Shown: positions 19,172 through 28,703, numbered from the stretch's first letter. The stretch is 64,000 nt of DNA from Arthrobacter caoxuetaonis (GCF_023921125.1 NZ_CP099466.1:3491051-3555050), one strand, 5' to 3'. Notes: generated from the letters alone by a model not told the origin. Made by a program: numbers and translations.

Positions 19172-19407
19172 TTGTCCACAGGCCGTGTGGATACCGTGTG
19201 CATAACTGGGCGTGTCTTGTGCACAGGATGGGTATAAGGCTGTGGATAACAAAATAGTTTTGCCCAAAACAAGGCTGTGACTAGGCGTTATGTTCGTCCA
19301 CACCTGTGTATGACCACCTTTTTTGGTCAACATTCACCCTCAACCTTCAGGTTGACACCGGCAGGAAACGGGCATATGGGGCCCTTTATCCACAGTCGAT
19401 ATCCACA
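19172..19407. promoter_or_regulatory. Cluster of DnaA-box-like 9-mers between dnaB and rplI
   Basis: Eight sites match the DnaA box TTATCCACA / TTGTCCACA within one mismatch. Forward: 19172-19180 (TTGTCCACA, exact), 19217-19225 (TTGTGCACA), 19294-19302 (TCGTCCACA), 19386-19394 (TTATCCACA, exact), 19399-19407 (ATATCCACA). Reverse: 19186-19194 (TGTGGATAC), 19197-19205 (TGTGCATAA), 19241-19249 (TGTGGATAA, exact). AT-rich patches lie between them (19250-19270 and 19313-19350). The 500-bp gap carries no supportable gene. It may bind DnaA to control dnaB, titrate DnaA, or act in initiation. Confidence 0.75.
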
Positions 19408-19469
19408 TACTTGTGGAATTACTGGCGCTACTTAGGAAAGGAAGCCTGCGAAGCATTCCCCAAGCACGC

Positions 19470-19504
19470 AAAAACGCCCCCCGCCACAGGCGGAGGGCGT
19501 TTTT
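19470..19504 (-). terminator. Rho-independent terminator after rplI
   Basis: On the minus strand a GC-rich 16-bp stem with one mismatch and a 3-nt loop is flanked by A5 and T5 tracts, 21 bp after the rplI stop. It is a classical terminator for the rpsF-ssb-rpsR-rplI operon and separates it from the DnaA-box region and dnaB. Confidence 0.9.
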
Positions 19505-19525
19505 CATCACGCTGTGCGCAACGTA

Positions 19526-19975
19526 CTAGCTGGCAACGACCTCGAGGTCGATGACGGCTGCGACGTCGTCGTGCAGGCGGACGTTGGCCTGGAAGGAACC
19601 AACCGACTTGATGTGCGTCGGCAGTTCAACCTTGCGCTTGTCGATGCTGCCGAGGCCGGCGGCCTCAACAGCAGCGGCAACGTCAGCGGGCTTGACCGTA
19701 CCGAAGAGGCGTCCGGACTCGCCGGCCTTGACGGTCAGCTTGACCGGCTTGGCGGAGAGAGCAGCGGCCTGCTTCTGGGCATCTTCCAGCGAAGCGTGCT
19801 CGCGCGCGGCGCGGGCAGCCTTGATGGACTCAACCTGCTTTTCGCCGCCCTTGGTCCAGGTCAGGGCGAAACCGCGGGGCACCAGGTAGTTACGTGCGTA
19901 ACCATCCTTTACCTCGACGACGTCACCTGCAGCACCGAGACCGGTTACTTCGTGGGTCAGAATGAGCTTTGCCAT
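19526..19975 (-). CDS. rplI: 50S ribosomal protein L9
   Basis: bL9, 149 aa, normal length. The N-terminal [37 protein letters not shown] is the diagnostic L9 signature, followed by the long connecting helix and the C-terminal RNA-binding domain. It is the last gene of the rpsF-ssb-rpsR-rplI operon and is closed by the terminator just downstream. Confidence 0.98.
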   Translation of the reverse strand: MAKLILTHEVTGLGAAGDVVEVKDGYARNYLVPRGFALTWTKGGEKQVESIKAARAAREHASLEDAQKQAAALSAKPVKLTVKAGESGRLFGTVKPADVAAAVEAAGLGSIDKRKVELPTHIKSVGSFQANVRLHDDVAAVIDLEVVAS

Positions 19976-19993
19976 GAGTTAGGTTCCTTTCCT

Positions 19994-20233
19994 TTAGCCG
20001 CGGCCAGCGCCGGAGTAAGGCAGGAGTGCAACTTCACGGGCGTTCTTGATTGCCTGTGCGATCTTGCGCTGTTCCTGCACGGATACGCCAGTTACGCGAC
20101 GAGCGCGGATCTTTCCGCGGTCGGAAATGAACTTGCGCAGCAATGCTACGTCCTTGTAGTCGATGACAGTGATGTCAGCGGCCTTCAAGGGATTGGACTT
20201 TGGTTTGGGCTTGCGAAGTTCAGCCTTAGCCAT
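19994..20233 (-). CDS. rpsR: 30S ribosomal protein S18
   Basis: bS18 of 79 aa starting at the ATG at 20233, preceded by GGAG. The core [29 protein letters not shown] is diagnostic. No CxxC zinc motif is present, so this is the cysteine-free form of S18. It lies 18 bp upstream of rplI. Confidence 0.97.
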   Translation of the reverse strand: MAKAELRKPKPKSNPLKAADITVIDYKDVALLRKFISDRGKIRARRVTGVSVQEQRKIAQAIKNAREVALLPYSGAGRG

Positions 20234-20336
20234 CGTGGAGCTCCTTATGTCTAGTGGAGCCCGTGGATTCATTCCACGGGATGGGCTCGACGGCGGTTGC
20301 CGTCAGAGGTTGGCGCCTTGCGGCACCAGGTACTGC

Positions 20337-20894
20337 TTAGAAGGGCGGATCGTTGGAATCCGGGCCGGCTCCCCAGCCGCCTGAGTTGCCGCCCGCAGGG
20401 GCGCCCCAGGGATCGTCCGCAGGTGCGGACTGCTGCTGCTGCTGGCCGCCCCAACCGGAGTTGGAGTTGCCGCCGAAGCCGCCGGAATTTCCAGCATTTC
20501 CACCGAAGCCACCGCTACCGCCGCCGGAGCGCTGGGTGCGGGTGACCTTTGCAGAGGCGTACCGGAGCGAGGGGCCGATTTCATCGACCTCGAGCTCCAT
20601 GACGGTGCGCTTCTCGCCTTCTTTGGTCTCGTATGAACGGGACTTCAGGCGGCCCTGGCAGACGACGCGGGTTCCCTTGGTCAGGGATTCGGCGACGTTT
20701 TCCGCAGCTTCACGCCAGACCGACGCGCGGAGGAACAGCGTTTCGCCGTCCTTCCATTCGTTGGACTGCCGATCGAAGGTGCGCGGCGTCGAGGCAATGG
20801 TGAAGTTCGCCACTGCCGAACCGGACGGGGTGAACCGGAGTTCCGGATCATTCGTCAGGTTTCCGACCACGGTGATCGTTGTCTCGCCTGCCAT
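20337..20894 (-). CDS. ssb: Single-stranded DNA-binding protein
   Basis: SSB of 185 aa that coats single-stranded DNA at forks and repair sites. The OB-fold occupies residues 1 to about 110 ([20 protein letters not shown] at the start). A Gly/Asn/Gln-rich flexible tail follows, and the protein ends in DSNDPPF, the acidic tip that recruits partner proteins. It lies inside the rpsF-rpsR operon, the usual location. Confidence 0.97.
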   Translation of the reverse strand: MAGETTITVVGNLTNDPELRFTPSGSAVANFTIASTPRTFDRQSNEWKDGETLFLRASVWREAAENVAESLTKGTRVVCQGRLKSRSYETKEGEKRTVMELEVDEIGPSLRYASAKVTRTQRSGGGSGGFGGNAGNSGGFGGNSNSGWGGQQQQQSAPADDPWGAPAGGNSGGWGAGPDSNDPPF

Positions 20895-20961
20895 GTATGC
20901 CTCCTGGTGTCTCGGCCCGGGTGAGCGGGCCTTTCATTGACGAATAAAGGGTGGGCCGAAA

Positions 20962-21267
20962 CTACTCGGCGACAACCTTCTGGTCTTCGGGGCGGATGAT
21001 CTTGGTGCGCAGGATGGTCTCGTTGAGGCCAAGCTGGCGGTCAAGTTCAGCAGCTGCTGCAGGGCTGGCGGTGAAGTTAACCACCGCGTAGATGCCTTCA
21101 GCCTTCTTCTTGATTTCGTAGGCCAGGCGGCGACGGCCCCAGATGTCGACCTTGTCGACGGTTCCACCGTCGTTGCGGACAACATTGAGGAACTTGTCGA
21201 GCGAAGGCTCCACGGTACGCTCTTCGACCTCGGGGTCGATGATTACCATCAGTTCATAAGCACGCAT
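20962..21267 (-). CDS. rpsF: 30S ribosomal protein S6
   Basis: bS6 of 101 aa: [26 protein letters not shown] and [23 protein letters not shown] are family signatures. It is the first gene of the operon. The ATG at 21267 is used; AAGGAGG lies 11 nt upstream, and a GTG at 21279 would sit too close to it. The 200-bp gap to the aminopeptidase gene should hold the operon promoter. Confidence 0.97.
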   Translation of the reverse strand: MRAYELMVIIDPEVEERTVEPSLDKFLNVVRNDGGTVDKVDIWGRRRLAYEIKKKAEGIYAVVNFTASPAAAAELDRQLGLNETILRTKIIRPEDQKVVAE

Positions 21268-21480
21268 TTGTGAACCCACCTCCTTTGGGCTATACGGTCA
21301 CGGTATTTCCGTAACAGGAGGTTCTTTAGCGTTGTCTTTGCTCCCTGCGCCGGCGGATTACCCGCAGCACGCACAGAACCTGCCAGCCATAGCCGACAGC
21401 ACAGACTCCCCTATCCTATCGGATTTTCACCGGGGCAAAGTTCACCTGTGGACGGGTATCCGCCCCCTGCGCTCCTCCGG

Positions 21481-22758
21481 CTAGCGGGTGAAGAATAGCT
21501 CCCCGGCCTGGGAAAGCCGGTACGGATCGCTGACACCGGCCATCTCGCGGGCCGAATGCATCGAGAGCAGGGGAATCCCGACGTCGATGGTCCGGATCCC
21601 CAGCCGTGTCGCCGTCAGCGGCCCGATGGTGGAGCCGCAGGGAATCGAGTTGTTCGAGACGAACTCCTGGTAGGGCACCCCGGCTTCCCGGCACAGCCCG
21701 GCCCAGTACGCAGCGCCCGGTGCGTCGGTGGTGTACCGCTGGTTGGCATTGATCTTCAGCAGCGGGCCGCCGTTCAGGACCGGCCGGTTGGCGGGGTCAT
21801 GGCGTTCGGCGTAGTTGGGGTGCACGGCGTGGCCTGCGTCGGCGGAGATGCAGAACGACGCCGCGAACGCGCGCTGCGCTTCGACGGCACCGGCGCCCAG
21901 CCCGGAGCTGATCCGCGCCAGGACGTCCTCGAGGAACGGTCCCGCAGCGCCTGACCGGCTGCCGGAGCCGACTTCCTCATGGTCGAAGGCGGCCAGGACG
22001 GCAATCGACCCGCCGGCCTTGGCGGCGGCAGCTGCCTCCAGCGCCTGCAGGCCGGCATGCACCGAAGAGAGATTGTCCAGCCGGCCGGAGGCGAAGAACT
22101 CCGCATTGGCGCCAAAGACCTGGGCCGGCTGGGTGTCGGCGGCAACGACGTCGTACCCGCCGATCTCCTCCCGGTCCAGGCCGGCCTTGGCTGCAAGGAG
22201 TCCCAGCAGGTCCGCTGACGAAGGATCGCCCAGGCCCCAGACAGGATTCATGTGCTGCTGCTTATCCAGCAGCAGGCCCTCATTCACTGCGCGGTCCAGG
22301 TGGATGGCAAGCTGCGGGAAGCGCAGCAGCGGACCGGTCGCAACCAGGTGCTCGACGCCGTCGAGCGTCACCAGCCGTCCGGCCAGCTCCAGCTCCCGGT
22401 CCAGCCAGGAGTTCAGCAGCGGCCCGCCGTAGACCTCCACGCCCGCCTGCAGCCAGCCGAGCTTTCCGGTGGTGGAGGAAGGCTTGAGCTTGAACGTGGG
22501 CGAGTCGGTGTGGGTGCCGAAGATGTTAAAGCCGGTGGTCGGCGTGGCGTCCTCCGGAACGATCCAGGCAATGAAGGCGCCGTCGCGCACCACTGCATAA
22601 CGGCCGGGTGCGGCCGGCCAGTTCGAGTCTTCGCGCAGCTCCGTGAAACCGACGGCCGCGAGCCGGTCCGCTGCGGTCCGCGCGGCGTGGAAGCTCGACG
22701 GCGAGGCGGCGACGTATTCGGCCAGGTCGGTGACGTGTTCGTGCGGCGTTGGATTCAT
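21481..22758 (-). CDS. M18-family aspartyl aminopeptidase
   Basis: Zinc aminopeptidase of 425 aa that removes N-terminal acidic residues from peptides in the cytoplasm. Metal and catalytic motifs are intact: FGTHTDSPTFKLKP (first His), AAFDHEEVGS (the Glu pair), ISADAGHAVHPNYAERHD, and LSMHSAREM near the end (last His). The ATG at 22758 starts the conserved domain; longer starts upstream are not supported. It lies between the rpsF operon and the ABC cluster as its own unit. Confidence 0.92.
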   Translation of the reverse strand: MNPTPHEHVTDLAEYVAASPSSFHAARTAADRLAAVGFTELREDSNWPAAPGRYAVVRDGAFIAWIVPEDATPTTGFNIFGTHTDSPTFKLKPSSTTGKLGWLQAGVEVYGGPLLNSWLDRELELAGRLVTLDGVEHLVATGPLLRFPQLAIHLDRAVNEGLLLDKQQHMNPVWGLGDPSSADLLGLLAAKAGLDREEIGGYDVVAADTQPAQVFGANAEFFASGRLDNLSSVHAGLQALEAAAAAKAGGSIAVLAAFDHEEVGSGSRSGAAGPFLEDVLARISSGLGAGAVEAQRAFAASFCISADAGHAVHPNYAERHDPANRPVLNGGPLLKINANQRYTTDAPGAAYWAGLCREAGVPYQEFVSNNSIPCGSTIGPLTATRLGIRTIDVGIPLLSMHSAREMAGVSDPYRLSQAGELFFTR

Positions 22759-22811
22759 AGTCCGATTCAACCAGAAACCGGGACCGGGAACGGGAAGCGG
22801 CGGACATAACA

Positions 22812-22851
22812 GTGGAGGGGAGCGCGGCCGTTCATCCGCGTTCCCCTCCAC
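22812..22851 (-). terminator. Terminator of the ABC-2 exporter cluster
   Basis: A 16-bp stem with one G-T pair (22812-22827 with 22836-22851) and an 8-nt loop lies 49 bp past the stop of the ABC permease at 22900 and before the aminopeptidase gene. Confidence 0.75.
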
Positions 22852-22899
22852 CGGGTTTATGCAGCCCGGCCTTTGGCAGCCGGGCGGGCCCGTCAGGTC

Positions 22900-23775
22900 C
22901 TAGACGTCCCGGACCTTGTTCACAACCAGCGATGCGATCAGCAGCAGGAGGGCCCATCCACCCAGGACGAGCCCGCCCTCGAGCTGGTTCAGGGCACCGT
23001 CGGAAATGCTGGTGGCTACCAGCTGGGTTCCGGCACTGCTGGGAAGGAAGCGGGCGGCGTCGGGAATCCAGTCCGCCAGCCCGGAGATCAGCTGAACGAT
23101 CACCGGCAGGACGAAGAGCACGCCGATGATGGTGACGACGCCGCCGGCCGTGCTGCGCAGCAGGGACCCGGTAGCAACACCCATCACCGCGATTGCGGCC
23201 AGGAGCGTTCCGGTGTTGATGATGCTGGGCAGTACCCAAGGGGCGTCCAGGCCGAAGTCAAGGTTCTCCGGTGCCAGCAGGGGCTGGCTGATCAGGAAGC
23301 TGGCAAAAGCCCCAACGACCCCGATGACGAAGGCAATAACCGCAGTGATAATTGCCTTCGCGAGCAGCGCCGGCGTGCGGGTGGGAACTGCCACCATCGT
23401 GGAGCGGATCATTCCGGTGCTGTACTCGGAGGCAACAAGGACCACAGCGAGGGCCGCAATCAGGAGCTGGCCGAACAGCACGCCCGAGGCTGGTGTGTCA
23501 TAGACCATGGCCTGCAGGTCCATGCCGGATCCAACGCCCATGGCCGGACCCATCGCGGGATCGTCCGAGAGCATCTGGGCGGTCGTCGCCCAGCTCCAGG
23601 CAACAAGTGCCGCGATCCCCACCATGACCACCAGCGTGGTGGCCAGCAGGATCACAGTGGAAGGGACCGTGGTCACCTTGATCCACTCAGAGCGCAGGAT
23701 CCGGGCGAAGTTCACGCCGCTGCCGTCGGGACGGGCTGCTCTGCGCGTGGGCGCGGGCGCGGTTGCGGTGCTCAT
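22900..23775 (-). CDS. ABC-2 type permease (copy A)
   Basis: Integral membrane subunit of an ABC exporter, 291 aa, about six spans. Strong similarity along the whole length to the permease at 24890-25744 is visible by eye (for example both have LRSEWIKTNTVPSTVILLA-like and NTGTLLAAIAVMGVATG-like stretches, and both end in the KVRDV/KKRDV type tail). Its ATG overlaps the TGA of the ATPase gene upstream, so the pair is coupled. Substrate unknown. Confidence 0.85.
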   Translation of the reverse strand: MSTATAPAPTRRAARPDGSGVNFARILRSEWIKVTTVPSTVILLATTLVVMVGIAALVAWSWATTAQMLSDDPAMGPAMGVGSGMDLQAMVYDTPASGVLFGQLLIAALAVVLVASEYSTGMIRSTMVAVPTRTPALLAKAIITAVIAFVIGVVGAFASFLISQPLLAPENLDFGLDAPWVLPSIINTGTLLAAIAVMGVATGSLLRSTAGGVVTIIGVLFVLPVIVQLISGLADWIPDAARFLPSSAGTQLVATSISDGALNQLEGGLVLGGWALLLLIASLVVNKVRDV

Positions 23776-24731
23776 GCTCGGGTTCCTTCCACAACAGGCT
23801 CGGCTGCTGCAGCCGGTTCCTGGCTAAATCCGTGGGACTTGTATTCAACGTCGTCCCGGGTGAGTTCCATGTAGGCGTCTTCGAGCGAGACCTGGATCGG
23901 AGTCAGTTCCGTGAGCAGGATCCGGCGGTCCAGCGCAATTTCCGCGATGGAGCGTGAATCGGCGCCGCTGATTTCGAAGAGCCCGTCCTCAATGCGTTTG
24001 ATCTCCGCGCCCTGCCCTTCAAGGACCGGCAAGAGATCGGCAGCGTTGTCGGTGCGTACCCGGGTGCGCTGGCGGCCGCCGCCGTCAATGATTTCCTGGA
24101 TCGGGGCGTCGGCGATGATCCGGCCGCGGCCAATGACGATCAGGTGGTCCGCCGTGACGGCCATTTCGCTCATCAGGTGGGAGGAGAGGAAGACCGTGCG
24201 GCCCTCGGCTGCCAGGCCGCGGGCCAGGTTGCGGACCCAGAGCACGCCTTCAGGATCGAGACCGTTGACGGGTTCGTCCAGGATCAGGGTGCTGGGATCC
24301 CCCAGCATTGCGACGGCGATGCCGAGCCGCTGGCCCATGCCCAGGGAGAAGCCGCCAACCCGCCGCTTCGCCACGGACCCCAGCCCGGTCAGCTCAATGA
24401 CCTCGTTGACGCGCTTGTTGGAGATGCCGTGGGTCGCGGCCATGGCGCGCAGGTGGTTGTATGCCGAGCGGCGGGTGTGGACTGCCTTGGCGTCCAGCAG
24501 CGCACCCACTTCATGCAGCGGTGCCTTGTGCCGGGCGTACGGTGCACCGTTGACGGTGACCGTGCCGGCGCTGGGCCGGTCCAGTCCCACGATCATGCGC
24601 ATCGTGGTGGACTTGCCGGCACCGTTCGGGCCCAGGAAGCCGGTGACTTTGCCCGGCTGGACAGTGAAAGAAACGTTGTCGACTGCCGTTTTGGCGCCGT
24701 AGCGTTTCGAGAGGCCGTGTGCCTCGATCAT
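23772..24731 (-). CDS. ABC transporter ATP-binding protein (copy A)
   Basis: Cytoplasmic ATPase of 319 aa that drives the adjacent permease. Walker A GPNGAGKST, signature LGMGQRLGIA and Walker B LILDEPVNG are intact; the C-terminal about 90 residues are an accessory domain typical of multidrug/antibiotic ABC-2 exporters. The ATG at 24731 follows AGGA; an ATG 12 nt earlier has none. It is closely related to the ATPase at 25741-26688. Confidence 0.92.
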   Translation of the reverse strand: MIEAHGLSKRYGAKTAVDNVSFTVQPGKVTGFLGPNGAGKSTTMRMIVGLDRPSAGTVTVNGAPYARHKAPLHEVGALLDAKAVHTRRSAYNHLRAMAATHGISNKRVNEVIELTGLGSVAKRRVGGFSLGMGQRLGIAVAMLGDPSTLILDEPVNGLDPEGVLWVRNLARGLAAEGRTVFLSSHLMSEMAVTADHLIVIGRGRIIADAPIQEIIDGGGRQRTRVRTDNAADLLPVLEGQGAEIKRIEDGLFEISGADSRSIAEIALDRRILLTELTPIQVSLEDAYMELTRDDVEYKSHGFSQEPAAAAEPVVEGTRA

Positions 24732-24889
24732 TGGAATCCTCATGTTGGAACGGACAGGTTCGTGGGGGCTGCCCCCAGCCTATGCGAGTGCAGCGGCCAC
24801 CGGACCGTTCCAAGGGATGATTCAGGACTTTTCAGGGCTCACCCTTAGGGATGACTGCGGGTCCGCCCTGAGTCCGGTCAGGGCGGAGC

Positions 24890-25744
24890 CTAAACGTCCC
24901 GCTTCTTCAGGACGACGGCGGCGGCGGCCAGCAGGATCACGGCCCAGCCGGCGAGGATCAGGCCGCCCTCCGCCTGGTTGAACTGACCCGGCTGGATGTT
25001 CGTAGCCACAAGCTGGGCCGCAGCGCTGCTGGGCAGGAACCGGGCCGCGTCTTCGACCCAGTCCGCCAGCCCGGTCAGGAGGCCGGCAATAATCGGCAGT
25101 ACGAACAGGGCGCCAACCAGGGTCACCACTCCCCCGGCGGTGTTGCGCAGGAGGGCGCCGATCCCCACACCCATGATGGCTATAAGGGCCAGGACCGTAC
25201 CGGTGTTGATGATGGAAGGCAGCACCCAAGGGGCGTCCAGTCCAAAGTCCAGGTCTGAGCCGGCGAGTATCGGCTGGGCCAGCAGATAGGTCGTGAAGGC
25301 GGCCACGACGCCGAGCACAAAGGAAATGACGGCGATCACCAGGGTCTTGGCCAGCAGGGCGGGGGTGCGGGTGGGCACCGCCACCATGGTGCTGCGGATC
25401 ATGCCGGTGGTGTATTCGGAGCCGATCACCACCACCGCCAGGGCGGCGATCAGGAGCTGGCCGAACGGCAGGCCTGCGGCCGGAACATCGTACGCGGCAC
25501 TCTGAAGCGACTGCCCAATCCCCTGCGGCGGGCCGGACTCCGGATCGCTGGCGAGCTGGACAATGCCCCATGCGACCAGGGTTCCAAGTCCAACCATGAC
25601 CGCGAAGCTCACCGCCAGCAGAATGACCGTTGACGGCACGGTATTCGTCTTGATCCACTCCGAGCGGAGCACCCGCCCAAACGTCACCGGTCCGCCGGAC
25701 CAGGCGCGGGGCGTCCGGGATGCGGGAGCTGCGGCCGTGCTCAT
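24890..25744 (-). CDS. ABC-2 type permease (copy B)
   Basis: Six-span permease of 284 aa, evident paralogue of the one at 22900-23775 with long shared stretches in the middle (for example NTGTVLALIAIMGVG and GMIRSTMVAVPTRTPALLAK, the latter identical in both). It overlaps its ATPase gene by 4 bp (ATGA), suggesting coupled translation. Substrate unknown. Confidence 0.87.
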   Translation of the reverse strand: MSTAAAPASRTPRAWSGGPVTFGRVLRSEWIKTNTVPSTVILLAVSFAVMVGLGTLVAWGIVQLASDPESGPPQGIGQSLQSAAYDVPAAGLPFGQLLIAALAVVVIGSEYTTGMIRSTMVAVPTRTPALLAKTLVIAVISFVLGVVAAFTTYLLAQPILAGSDLDFGLDAPWVLPSIINTGTVLALIAIMGVGIGALLRNTAGGVVTLVGALFVLPIIAGLLTGLADWVEDAARFLPSSAAAQLVATNIQPGQFNQAEGGLILAGWAVILLAAAAVVLKKRDV

Positions 25745-26688
25745 TTGCCCTGCCCTTCGGCTGCCGGGAGCGCCTGCTCGCTGACCGGCCCGGAACGGTA
25801 CTCGACCTCGCCGCCGGTCAACTCCATATAGGCATCTTCAAGGGTTTCCTGCTGTGGGATCAGTCCGGTGATGAGGATTCCCCGGGTGAAGGCGGTTTCG
25901 GCGATGCTGCGGGCCGGCAGGCCCAGGATCTCCAGCTCGTCCGCCGCCGTCCTGCGTACCTCCACGCCCGGCGACCCTACGGCGGCTGCCAGGGCATCGG
26001 CGTCGTCCGCGCGCACCAGGACCCGCTCCTTTTGGCCGCTGGTGAGGACTTCGTCGATCGGAGCGTCGGCCAGGATCCTTCCGCGGCCGATCACGATGAG
26101 GTGGTCTGCGGTGACAGCCATCTCGCTCATCAGATGGGAGGAGATGAAAACCGTGCGGCCTTCCGCGGCGAGGCCCTTGACCAGGAAGCGGACCCACTTC
26201 ACGCCTTCGGGATCCAGGCCGTTCACCGGTTCATCCAGGATCAGCGTCTGCGGGTCCCCCAGCAGGGCGGCGGCGATACCCAGGCGCTGGCCCATGCCCA
26301 GCGAGAACCCGCCGACCCGTTTCCTGGCTGCCGGCCCCAGCCCGGTGAGCTCAATGACCTCCTTGACCCGCGAAGCCGGGATGCCTTCGGTCGCGGCCAT
26401 GGCCCGCAGGTGGTTGTAAGCGCTGCGCTTGGGATGAGCGGCCTTGGCCTCGAGCAGCGCGCCCACCTCGTGCAGCGGCATCCGGTGCCGGTCATAGGGC
26501 TTGCCGTTGACGATCACCTTCCCGGCGGTGGGATGGTCCAGTCCGACGATCAGCCTCATGGTGGTCGATTTCCCGGCTCCGTTGGGGCCAAGGAACCCGG
26601 TCACCTTTCCGGGCTGGACGGAGAAAGTGATGCTGTCGACGGCGGTCTTGCTGCCAAAGCGCTTGGTGAGTCCTGCTGCCTCGATCAT
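25741..26688 (-). CDS. ABC transporter ATP-binding protein (copy B)
   Basis: ATPase of 315 aa with Walker A GPNGAGKST, signature LGMGQRLGIA and Walker B LILDEPVNG. It resembles copy A throughout the nucleotide-binding domain; the two diverge mainly in the C-terminal accessory domain. AAGGA precedes the ATG at 26688. It forms an exporter with the overlapping permease. Confidence 0.92.
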   Translation of the reverse strand: MIEAAGLTKRFGSKTAVDSITFSVQPGKVTGFLGPNGAGKSTTMRLIVGLDHPTAGKVIVNGKPYDRHRMPLHEVGALLEAKAAHPKRSAYNHLRAMAATEGIPASRVKEVIELTGLGPAARKRVGGFSLGMGQRLGIAAALLGDPQTLILDEPVNGLDPEGVKWVRFLVKGLAAEGRTVFISSHLMSEMAVTADHLIVIGRGRILADAPIDEVLTSGQKERVLVRADDADALAAAVGSPGVEVRRTAADELEILGLPARSIAETAFTRGILITGLIPQQETLEDAYMELTGGEVEYRSGPVSEQALPAAEGQGK

Positions 26689-26718
26689 GGGGGTGTCCTT
26701 CCGTTCGCGGGTCGGGTC

Positions 26719-27561
26719 CTAGCGGGAACTCACCGCCTCGAACTTGCGTACTGCTAGGGGTACAAAAACCACCAGCATGAGCGCGGAGCCGACCAGCACC
26801 GTGGTGATCGGGTTCTGCATGGGCCAGGTGTCCGGAACCGGCGTCGAACCCAGGTTGCCGAAGAGCTGGCGGACGGCCTGGACCAGGGCGGAGACCGGAT
26901 TCCAGTCGGCGATGGTCCGCAGCGGTTCCGGCAGCGTGGAACTCTGCACAAAAGCATTGGAGATGAAGGTGATCGGGAACAGGATGATGAAGGAGGCATT
27001 GTTGATCGCCTCCGGGGAACGCACCGACATGCCCAGCAGCGCCATGACCCAGCTGAAGGCGTAGGAGAAGAGCAGCAGCAGGCCCACCCCGCCCAGGAAT
27101 TCCCAGAAGGACGTATTGACCCGCCACCCCACCAGCAGCCCGGTGCACATCATGATGATCACCGAGATTCCGTTCAGCACCAGGTCCGAGTTTGTCCGTC
27201 CGATCAGCACCGCCGAAGGGCTCATGGGCAGGGTACGGAAGCGGTCAATGATCCCTTCCTTCAGGTCCTGGGCCATGGCTGATCCGGAGAACGTGGAGCC
27301 GAACACCACCGTCTGCGCGAAGATGCCTGCCATCAGGTACTGCGTGTAATTGGTGCCGGCCACCTGAATGGATCCGCCGTAGACCTGGCTGAACAGCAGC
27401 ACGAACATGATCGGCTGCAGTACCGCGAACACGACCATGTCCGGCGTGCGGCGGATCTTGATCAGGTTCCGCTTGGTGACGGTCCACCCGTCGGATACCC
27501 AGCTGCCGGCCGTGGTTCCGGAACCGTCCTGGAACCGGGCAGTGGCTGTTGCGGCGCTCAT
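26719..27561 (-). CDS. DrrB-type ABC-2 permease
   Basis: Membrane subunit of 280 aa, six spans. The features FAVLQPIMFVLLFSQVYGG near residue 45 and QDLKEGIIDRFRTLPMS between spans 2 and 3 are typical of daunorubicin-type (DrrB) exporters. Its ATG overlaps the TGA of the DrrA-like ATPase by 4 bp. It is less related to copies A and B, so it represents a different exporter type in the same cluster. Confidence 0.88.
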   Translation of the reverse strand: MSAATATARFQDGSGTTAGSWVSDGWTVTKRNLIKIRRTPDMVVFAVLQPIMFVLLFSQVYGGSIQVAGTNYTQYLMAGIFAQTVVFGSTFSGSAMAQDLKEGIIDRFRTLPMSPSAVLIGRTNSDLVLNGISVIIMMCTGLLVGWRVNTSFWEFLGGVGLLLLFSYAFSWVMALLGMSVRSPEAINNASFIILFPITFISNAFVQSSTLPEPLRTIADWNPVSALVQAVRQLFGNLGSTPVPDTWPMQNPITTVLVGSALMLVVFVPLAVRKFEAVSSR

Positions 27562-28604
27562 CGTGCTGCCCTCGCTTTTTTGGCATCTTCCTTTTCTTCC
27601 TCGGTGGTGTGTCCGGTGAGCTTCAGGAACACGTCATCGAGGGTCGGGCGCCGGATACCGGCGTCGTGCAGTTCGATTCCTTCAGCGGCCAGGTCCCGCA
27701 GCACCTGCTCCAGTGCCGGCGGGCCTTCGGTGACCGCGACTTCGAGGGCCCGGCCGTCGGTTGCGGTGTGGACTTCCCCGCTGCCGTAGCGCGCCAGGAT
27801 GTTCCGGGCCGTATCGGAGTCGAATCCCTCCACCAGTGCAACGGCTACCCGGTGCCCGCCGATCCGCGCCTTGAGCTGGTCCGAGGTGCCTTCGGCAATC
27901 ACCTTGCCGCCGTCGATCACGGCAACAGTGTCCGCCAGCTGGTCCGCCTCCTCCAGGTACTGGGTAGTCAGCAGCAGGGTGGTTCCGGCAGCTACCAGGG
28001 ATTTGATGACATCCCAGAGCGCCAGCCGGCTTCGCGGGTCCAGGCCGGTCGTGGGTTCATCCAGGAACAGGACCCGGGGATTGTTGACCAGCGAACCGGC
28101 CAGGTCGAGCCGGCGTCTCATACCGCCGGAATAGCCCTTAACCGGCCGGTTGCCGGCCTCGGCCAGGTCGAACTGCTCGATCAATTCACCGGCACGCTGC
28201 CGGGCCTGCGCCGTGGGCAGGTGGTAGAGCTTGCCGACCATCCGGAGGTTCTCGATGCCGGTCAGGTTCTCATCCACCGCAGAGTACTGTCCGGAGACCC
28301 CGATGATCCGGCGGACATCCTTCGGCCGTGCCGCGACGTCGATTCCGTCGATGGAGGCGGTTCCGGCATTGGGCTTGATCAGGGTAGTGAGCACCTTGAC
28401 CGCCGTCGTTTTCCCGGCACCGTTCGGTCCCAGCAGTGCCGTTACCGTGCCCTGCGGAACACCAATATCAAGGCCGTCAAGGGCAAATACCGGCCCGGAT
28501 TTGGACTTATAGACCTTAGTCAGGCCGCGTGCCTGAATCAGTGGATCTCGCCGGCCTTCCGAGACCGGGCGCACCTGGTTGTTGGGGTTGAAGGGAAGGG
28601 ACAT
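27558..28604 (-). CDS. DrrA-type ABC exporter ATPase
   Basis: ATPase of 348 aa. Walker A GPNGAGKTT, signature YSGGMRRRLDLA, Walker B VLFLDEPTTGLD and the Gln/His switch TTQYLEEAD are intact. The C-terminal domain (EGFDSDTARNILARYG and beyond) is that of DrrA proteins, which power export of polyketides or other hydrophobic compounds. It heads the six-gene minus-strand ABC run. The drug it handles is unknown. Confidence 0.92.
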   Translation of the reverse strand: MSLPFNPNNQVRPVSEGRRDPLIQARGLTKVYKSKSGPVFALDGLDIGVPQGTVTALLGPNGAGKTTAVKVLTTLIKPNAGTASIDGIDVAARPKDVRRIIGVSGQYSAVDENLTGIENLRMVGKLYHLPTAQARQRAGELIEQFDLAEAGNRPVKGYSGGMRRRLDLAGSLVNNPRVLFLDEPTTGLDPRSRLALWDVIKSLVAAGTTLLLTTQYLEEADQLADTVAVIDGGKVIAEGTSDQLKARIGGHRVAVALVEGFDSDTARNILARYGSGEVHTATDGRALEVAVTEGPPALEQVLRDLAAEGIELHDAGIRRPTLDDVFLKLTGHTTEEEKEDAKKARAAR

Positions 28605-28703
28605 GCGAACAGGTTAGGACTGCCCGCACCCGCTGGATAGTGCTTATCCGGACAGTTTCAGTCCGGAAGGCGACAGCGCGGGAACTTTGGCTGGAAATAC
28701 ACC

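Noticed and set aside
19352..19380. TTGACA - 17 nt - TATGGG promoter-like pair on the plus strand
   Set aside because: Nothing is encoded downstream on that strand except antisense to rplI; the -10 match is weak.
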